A model generated the notes under the pieces. The model was not told where the DNA came from. It saw only the letters and a list, made by a program, of their open reading frames with translations, and did no database searches. Below, piece by piece: positions 58,134 to 64,000 of a stretch of 64,000 nucleotides of DNA. Every line of letters starts with the position of its first letter. Position 1 is the stretch's first letter. Position numbers and translations under genes: made by a program. Source of the stretch: JAYPEY01 sp964519245 (GTDB taxonomy: Bacteria > Verrucomicrobiota > Verrucomicrobiia > Limisphaerales > JAYPEY01); assembly GCA_964519245.1 (NCBI GenBank), contig CAZFLK010000003.1, positions 1 to 64,000 of the forward strand, in the 5' to 3' direction.

Positions 58134-59624
58134 CTACGCCAGCACGTCCTTAACCACATGTCCATGCACACTGGTCAGGCGTCGGTCGAGGCCATTGTAG
58201 TAGTAGCTGAGTCGATCGAAGTCCAAGCCCATCAAGTGAAGGATGGTGGCGTTGAACTCGTGCACGGTGACCGGATCCACGGCCGTCTTGAAGCCGAACT
58301 CGTCGCTGGAGCCGTAGCTGAACCCCTTCTTGACCCCGGCCCCGGCGAGAAAACAGGTGAAGCTGTCGGGGTTGTGATCGCGTCCGGTGCCGTTGCCTTG
58401 CAGAAAGGGCATGCGACCGAACTCCGTGCACCAGACGACGAGGGTGTCCTCCAGCATGCCGCGTCGTTTGAGGTCGCCGATCAGCGCGGCGGTGGGTTGA
58501 TCCATGATCTCGGCCTGCATGGCATGGGTCTTGAGGATGTTGGCGTGCGAGTCCCAGTTGGTGACGCCGTTCCCGCCTGAGGGGTCGCTGCCGTTGAAAA
58601 GCTGGACGACGCGGACGCCCTTCTCAAGCAGGCGGCGGGCGAGGATGCAATTCCTGGCGTATTCGCGTTTCAGGTCGCTGCCGGAGTTCGTTCCGTATTC
58701 GTCCTGAATGTAATCGGGCTCGTTGGAGACCTCCATCACTTCGGGAACGGACGTTTGCATCCGGCCGGCAAGTTCGTAGCTGGCGACGCGCGCGGCCAGA
58801 TTGGCGTCGCCAGGGTAGCGCGCGAGGTGTCGGTCGTTGAGGCGGGCGAGCAGGTCGTTGGTCGCGCGGTCATCCGCGGCGGTGTAGGCGGCGGGCCGGC
58901 CCAGGTTGGCGGGCGGATTCTTGGCGTTGAAATCCGTTCCCTGAAAGGCGGCGGGCAGAAAGCCGCTGCCGAAATTGTTCTTGCCGGAGCGCGCCAGTCC
59001 TCGTGGATCGTTGATGGCGACGAAAGCGGGCAGGTCCGCGTTCTCCGATCCCAAGGCGTAGGTCACCCAGGCTCCGAAGGATGGGAAGCCTTCCATGGTC
59101 ATCCCCGTATGGAAAAAGTTTTCTCCTTGGGGGTGGGCGCTGGTGTCGGTGTGCAGGGAGTGGAAGAAGCAGAATTCATCCGCCAGGGCTCCGAGGCGGG
59201 GCAGCAGTTCCGAGGTCATCTTGCCGCTCTGGCCGCGGGCCTTGAAATCCCAGAAGGGCTTGGCGACGTTGCCCGGAGGGCCCTCGAAGGTCACCGCCGG
59301 AATGAAGGGGGCCTTTTGTCCGTGCAACCTTGTCAGCGACGGCTTGTAATCGAAGGTGTCCACCGCGCTGACCGCGCCGGGGCAGAAGATCACCAGGACC
59401 TTGTTGGCCGCGGTCGGGAAATGAGGCGGTCGCGGCGTGTAGGGATTGTTCGGATCGATGTCCGGGTGAATGGCGCCGCTCGTGGAATCGGCGGCCAGGA
59501 GGCCGTCCTGTTCCAGCAGTCCGGCGAGGCCCAGCGCGCCCAAGGCGCCGCCGGTGTTGCGCAGGAAATTTCGGCGGTCGAAGAGCCTGCGGCCGTGGGG
59601 CGAGATGTGTTCAGAGGAGTTCAT
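58134..59624 (-). CDS. DUF1501 family protein
   Basis: 496 residues. Tat-like signal FDRRNFLRNTGGALGALGLA, VLVIFCPGAVSAVDTFDYKP, and the C-terminal signature LVVWCTEFGRMPFLQGNGTG with DHNPDSFTCFLAGAGVKKGF and TSVHGHVVKDVLA. The first metal-site segment differs from the other DUF1501 copy (CPGAVSAVDTFD instead of MDGGPSQVDTFD). No DUF1549/DUF1553 partner is adjacent on the downstream side; a sulfatase gene lies 49 bases upstream in the same orientation. Role unknown. Confidence 0.88.
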   Translation of the reverse strand: MNSSEHISPHGRRLFDRRNFLRNTGGALGALGLAGLLEQDGLLAADSTSGAIHPDIDPNNPYTPRPPHFPTAANKVLVIFCPGAVSAVDTFDYKPSLTRLHGQKAPFIPAVTFEGPPGNVAKPFWDFKARGQSGKMTSELLPRLGALADEFCFFHSLHTDTSAHPQGENFFHTGMTMEGFPSFGAWVTYALGSENADLPAFVAINDPRGLARSGKNNFGSGFLPAAFQGTDFNAKNPPANLGRPAAYTAADDRATNDLLARLNDRHLARYPGDANLAARVASYELAGRMQTSVPEVMEVSNEPDYIQDEYGTNSGSDLKREYARNCILARRLLEKGVRVVQLFNGSDPSGGNGVTNWDSHANILKTHAMQAEIMDQPTAALIGDLKRRGMLEDTLVVWCTEFGRMPFLQGNGTGRDHNPDSFTCFLAGAGVKKGFSYGSSDEFGFKTAVDPVTVHEFNATILHLMGLDFDRLSYYYNGLDRRLTSVHGHVVKDVLA

Positions 59625-59673
59625 GTTGGCTCGGTTGGCGGGCGCATTGGCGTTGTTGGTCTCTGTTTCCCCG

Positions 59674-61326
59674 CTATTTGAGGAACTGCTCCAAGCGTCG
59701 GGTCAACTGCGTCACCACGGCCGGCTTCGTGGCTGCCACGTTGCGTGATTCGGTCGGGTCGGTCTGGTGATCGTAGAGTTCGACGAACAGGGCCGGGGCT
59801 TGCTTGTTCCGGTGATCGCGCCAGGAAACCAGACGGTAGCGATCCGTGCGCATGGAATAACCCATGAGATGCTTCTCAAACAACTCGCGGTCCCAGGTGT
59901 CTCCCTGCTGTTGGATGATGCGTTTCTCGACATCCTTGATCAACGGACCGAAGAAGGTCTCGCGCATGCCGGGAGAGAGCGGGTTCGCGGCCCATTCCCG
60001 CAGCGCGGGATTGGGGAATTGACTGAGCGCGGCCGGCTTCCACGGTAGGTTCGGATCGTCGAGCAGCGGGGCGAAGCTCCGGCCTTCCAGGTGTTTCGGC
60101 CGGGGCGCGCCCGCGAGTTCGCAGAGGGTGGGGTAGATGTCCAGCAGTTCCACCAAGGCCTTGCTTTTCCGACCCCGGGCCTTCATGTCCGGCGTCCAGA
60201 TGAGCAGCGGCACGCGGGCGGCAATTTCGTAGTTGGTGGCTTTACCCCAGACGCCCATCTCGCCGAGATGCCACCCGTGGTCACCCCAGACGATGATGAT
60301 GGTGTCGTCTCGGATTCCCAGTTCCTCCAAGGCCGCCACCATTTTGCCAATCTGGGCGTCGACGTAGCTGACACAGGCGTAGTATGCGTGCAACAAGGTG
60401 CGCGATAGATCCTCGCCGATCGGACCGTATTTGGGGATGCCGTGACGGACGCGCAGTTCAAACGACGCGTGGATTCCGGTGGCCGCCCCGTTCTTGGGCG
60501 ACTGTGTCTGGGTGGCGAGTTGGATGTCCTTCGGGTCGTAGAGATCCCAGTATTTCTTGGGCGCGACAAAGTTCAGGTGCGGGCGGACGAAGCCGAGTCC
60601 GAGGAAGAGCGGCTTGTCGGGCTTCCAACTGAGGTGGGACTTGAGGGTTGCAATGGCGAGTTCGGTGTTGAAGCCGTCGCCGTAAACATGGTCCTCGACA
60701 TCGGCCGCCTCGTAGGCGGGGCCCTGGATCAGTCCATAGGATGCCTGGTCGCCATATTTGGCCGTCATCTTCTTCCGGTTCTCCTCGCGAATCCGCTGGT
60801 TCTCCGGCAGCGCGTAGCCGCCGGGTGTCGGCGTCCGCTTGATTTTCATCTTGTTCCATGCCGGGCCGCGACTCCACGACTTCTCCTTGTCCGTCATCTT
60901 GCCGTGGTAGATCTTGCCGCAATAGGCGGTCTCGTACCCGTGCGCGATCAGATGCTGGGGCAGGGTGACGATGCCAGGATTCAGCTCCCGGAAGTAGGCG
61001 GTGTTCTCCACCACGCCGATCGAGTCCGGTCGGGCGCCGGTCATCAGGCTGGCGCGCGATGGACTGCAGATGGCCTGTTGGCAATAGGCGCGTTCGAACA
61101 ACATTCCGTCGGCCGCCAAGGCGTCAAGGTGCGGGCTCTTGGCGATCGGGGAGCCGTAGCATCCCAACTCCGGGCGCAAGTCATCGATGGCGATGAACAG
61201 GATGTGGGGTTGCTTCGCCGCGACGGCCTGGGTCAAGAGCAGGTGGAGACTGATGAGCCAAATCAATGGCCGCAGTCTGCGTGGCGGCGTTGGCGCGGCG
61301 GTTGAGTTGTCTGAGCCCGGCTTCAT
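59674..61326 (-). CDS. Secreted sulfatase, iduronate-2-sulfatase-like
   Basis: 550 residues with a signal peptide (LRPLIWLISLHLLLTQAVAA). HILFIAIDDLRPELGCYGSP, the catalytic CSPSR in AICSPSRASLMTG, GYETAYCGKIYHGKM, GLGFVRPHLNFVAPKKYWDL and IIIVWGDHGWHLGEMGVWGK match the iduronate-2-sulfatase-like branch of the S1 family. It is in line with the DUF1501 gene, 49 bases away. Probably releases sulfate from glycosaminoglycan- or algal-type polysaccharides. Confidence 0.9.
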   Translation of the reverse strand: MKPGSDNSTAAPTPPRRLRPLIWLISLHLLLTQAVAAKQPHILFIAIDDLRPELGCYGSPIAKSPHLDALAADGMLFERAYCQQAICSPSRASLMTGARPDSIGVVENTAYFRELNPGIVTLPQHLIAHGYETAYCGKIYHGKMTDKEKSWSRGPAWNKMKIKRTPTPGGYALPENQRIREENRKKMTAKYGDQASYGLIQGPAYEAADVEDHVYGDGFNTELAIATLKSHLSWKPDKPLFLGLGFVRPHLNFVAPKKYWDLYDPKDIQLATQTQSPKNGAATGIHASFELRVRHGIPKYGPIGEDLSRTLLHAYYACVSYVDAQIGKMVAALEELGIRDDTIIIVWGDHGWHLGEMGVWGKATNYEIAARVPLLIWTPDMKARGRKSKALVELLDIYPTLCELAGAPRPKHLEGRSFAPLLDDPNLPWKPAALSQFPNPALREWAANPLSPGMRETFFGPLIKDVEKRIIQQQGDTWDRELFEKHLMGYSMRTDRYRLVSWRDHRNKQAPALFVELYDHQTDPTESRNVAATKPAVVTQLTRRLEQFLK

Positions 61327-61455
61327 GCAAATTTCGGTCGTGTTTCTGGTTGCTTTGTCATATTGCTACTTCCGTCCCCGGTAAAATCCAACATCCGGCT
61401 GGGGAAAAGGTTGCCGCCGCCCCATGAATGAAGGCGGCGATCGGTTCGATCAACC

Positions 61456-61632
61456 ATGAATTCCATGAAACGAGTTTCTCGACAGGCTTGGTTGTGGGCG
61501 CTTGTCCGGTTGGTTGGCGAGGGCGTGGCAGGAGCGGTTGACGCGTCGACGTTGACCGGCAAGGTCATGTGCGGCGACCAGGGATGGTTCAACCCGCCGG
61601 ATGACGGCATGGGGCTGAAATGGACCCAGTGA
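61456..61632 (+). pseudogene. 5' remnant of a GH99-like glycoside hydrolase gene
   Basis: A 58-codon frame with a signal-like start (MNSMKRVSRQAWLWALVRLV) continues into LTGKVMCGDQGWFNPPDDGM then GLKWTQ and a TGA. LTGKVMCGYQGWF followed by GWTHW is the opening of secreted GH99-like (endo-mannosidase type) proteins of these bacteria. The remaining ~300 residues are absent: the rhodanese gene follows at once. It is therefore a truncated remnant, though a short secreted peptide cannot be excluded. Confidence 0.55.
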
Positions 61633-61697
61633 ACGCGGAAGCGCGGCGCCGACCACTGAGGCATTGCCGGACCGCGCGGAAAGAGAATAACCAACGT

Positions 61698-62225
61698 ATG
61701 AAGACCATCAGTCCCCAGGAACTGCACAAGCGCATGGAAGCCGGATTGCCGGCGGCATTGATCGACGTTCGAACCCCCGCTGAATTTGGCGCCGTTCACG
61801 CCACCGGGGCGCGCAACGCGCCCTTGGAGTCGTTGCGACCGGAGGAGTTTGCGAAACAATTGGATGAGGACGGCCGACAACCGGTCTACGTGATCTGCCA
61901 AAGCGGCGCTCGATCGGCCCAGGCCTGCGAGAAACTGACTGCCGCCGGAGTTGGCGAGGTCCACAATGTCGAGGGAGGGACCACAGCGTGGGTGGCGGCT
62001 GGACTGCCGGCTGAGCGCGGTCGCAAGGCGTTGCCCCTGGAACGGCAAGTCCGGATCGTCGCCGGTTTCATGGTCGTCGCCGGCACGGCCCTGGGTTGGC
62101 GCGTGAATGAATACTTCTATCTCCTGCCCGCTTTTGTTGGCGCGGGATTGATGGTTGCCGGCATCACCGGTCGGTGCGGCATGGCCATGCTGCTGGCGGT
62201 CATGCCTTGGAATCAACGCGCGTGA
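61698..62225 (+). CDS. Rhodanese-domain protein with DUF2892-like membrane domain
   Basis: 175 residues from MKTISPQELHKRMEAGLPAA. The rhodanese domain has ALIDVRTPAEFGAVHATGAR and the active-site loop CQSGARS (Cys-Gln-Ser-Gly-Ala-Arg). The C-terminal 55 residues hold two membrane helices (VRIVAGFMVVAGTALGW and LLPAFVGAGLMVAGITG) ending GRCGMAMLLAVMPWN, as in YgaP-like sulfurtransferases with DUF2892. It probably transfers sulfane sulfur at the inner face of the membrane. Confidence 0.88.
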   Translation: MKTISPQELHKRMEAGLPAALIDVRTPAEFGAVHATGARNAPLESLRPEEFAKQLDEDGRQPVYVICQSGARSAQACEKLTAAGVGEVHNVEGGTTAWVAAGLPAERGRKALPLERQVRIVAGFMVVAGTALGWRVNEYFYLLPAFVGAGLMVAGITGRCGMAMLLAVMPWNQRA

Positions 62226-62260
62226 TTCTTCCTGCATTGAGTCGCTGCTTCCAACCCGCC

Positions 62261-63880
<1,620 letters not shown>

Positions 63881-63911
63881 TGCCGGGAAGCGAAAGTTTC
63901 TTCCGGAGAGC

Positions 63912-63951
63912 GCACGCGCCCTCGCGTGCTTTCATCGGCGCCTCGCCGATG
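63912..63951. repeat. Two tandem hairpins 3' of the last sulfatase gene
   Basis: GCACGCG-CCCT-CGCGTGC (63912-63929) and CATCGGCG-CCT-CGCCGATG (63933-63951) are both perfect stems with similar CCT-type loops, three bases apart. They start 32 bases after the sulfatase stop and may terminate transcription or belong to a dispersed palindrome like the cluster at 4645-4728. The rest of the window to 64000 shows no gene. Confidence 0.6.
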
Positions 63952-64000
63952 AGTGGGGCGGACCTGCGCATTCAATGGGGAGAGTATTTTGTTCGTCACA

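Overview
The window reads as chromosomal DNA of a free-living Verrucomicrobiota bacterium, probably of the Pedosphaera/Limisphaerales type. This is inferred from gene content, not from a marker phylogeny. The evidence is the density of Planctomycetes-Verrucomicrobia families: DUF1501, DUF1549/DUF1553, DUF1552 and DUF1587-1595-1592-1588-1585 cytochrome-like proteins, a Pirellula/Verrucomicrobium-type heme protein fused to DUF1080, four CxPSR sulfatases and Tat-exported Gfo/Idh/MocA and TIM-barrel proteins. A type II secretion operon, dnaA, a PII gene and an NhaR regulator sit among them. DNA is GC-rich and genes are tightly packed. No rRNA, tRNA, CRISPR array or transposase gene was recognised.

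Layout. 0-11.8 kb (+): secreted DUF1080-like and glycoside-hydrolase-like proteins, a DUF1552 remnant, a Tat FAD oxidoreductase, a DUF4405-type membrane protein with an SGAT flavinylation-like motif, and a DUF1552/DUF1592 pair split by a small GxxExxY cassette inside a 19-bp inverted repeat. 11.8-14.9 kb: a regulatory island with nhaR, an HPF/RaiA-like gene and a XylR-like (LacI-sensor/AraC-HTH) regulator; two near-identical promoters with LysR T-N11-A boxes flank nhaR. 14.9-26.7 kb (+): coupled PSD1 cytochrome, DUF1501 and sulfatase genes, then an aldo/keto reductase, beta-propeller, L-rhamnose-mutarotase-like, lactonase and sulfatase set that fits oxidative use of 6-deoxysugars from sulfated glycans. 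26.7-29.5 kb: dnaA, a possible oriC, glnB and a radical-SAM remnant. 29.5-42 kb (-): a complete-looking T2SS operon gspE-F-G-H-I-J-K-L-M-C followed by three consecutive genes that together make one secretin. 42-49 kb: a Gly/Arg-rich secreted protein, dus, a TerY-P triad (vWA, PP2C, kinase), fur and a TIM-barrel protein. 49-64 kb: cytochrome/DUF1080 protein, GH42-like protein, DciA-like protein, multi-PAS histidine kinase plus response regulator, oxidoreductase, DUF1501, two sulfatases, a GH99-like remnant and a rhodanese.

How it fits together. Secreted sulfatases, glycosidases and sugar oxidoreductases would process sulfated polysaccharide, with the T2SS as a candidate export route and the cytochrome-like proteins at the cell envelope.

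The most unusual item is the trans-split secretin. Its GspD is carried on three adjacent genes, each with its own signal peptide, and both fission points fall in the same internal loop of a secretin N-domain. Other notable items are the GxxExxY cassette whose palindrome has become the signal peptide of the next gene, the duplicated LysR-box promoters around nhaR, and a GH42 protein whose acid/base Glu is replaced by Gly.
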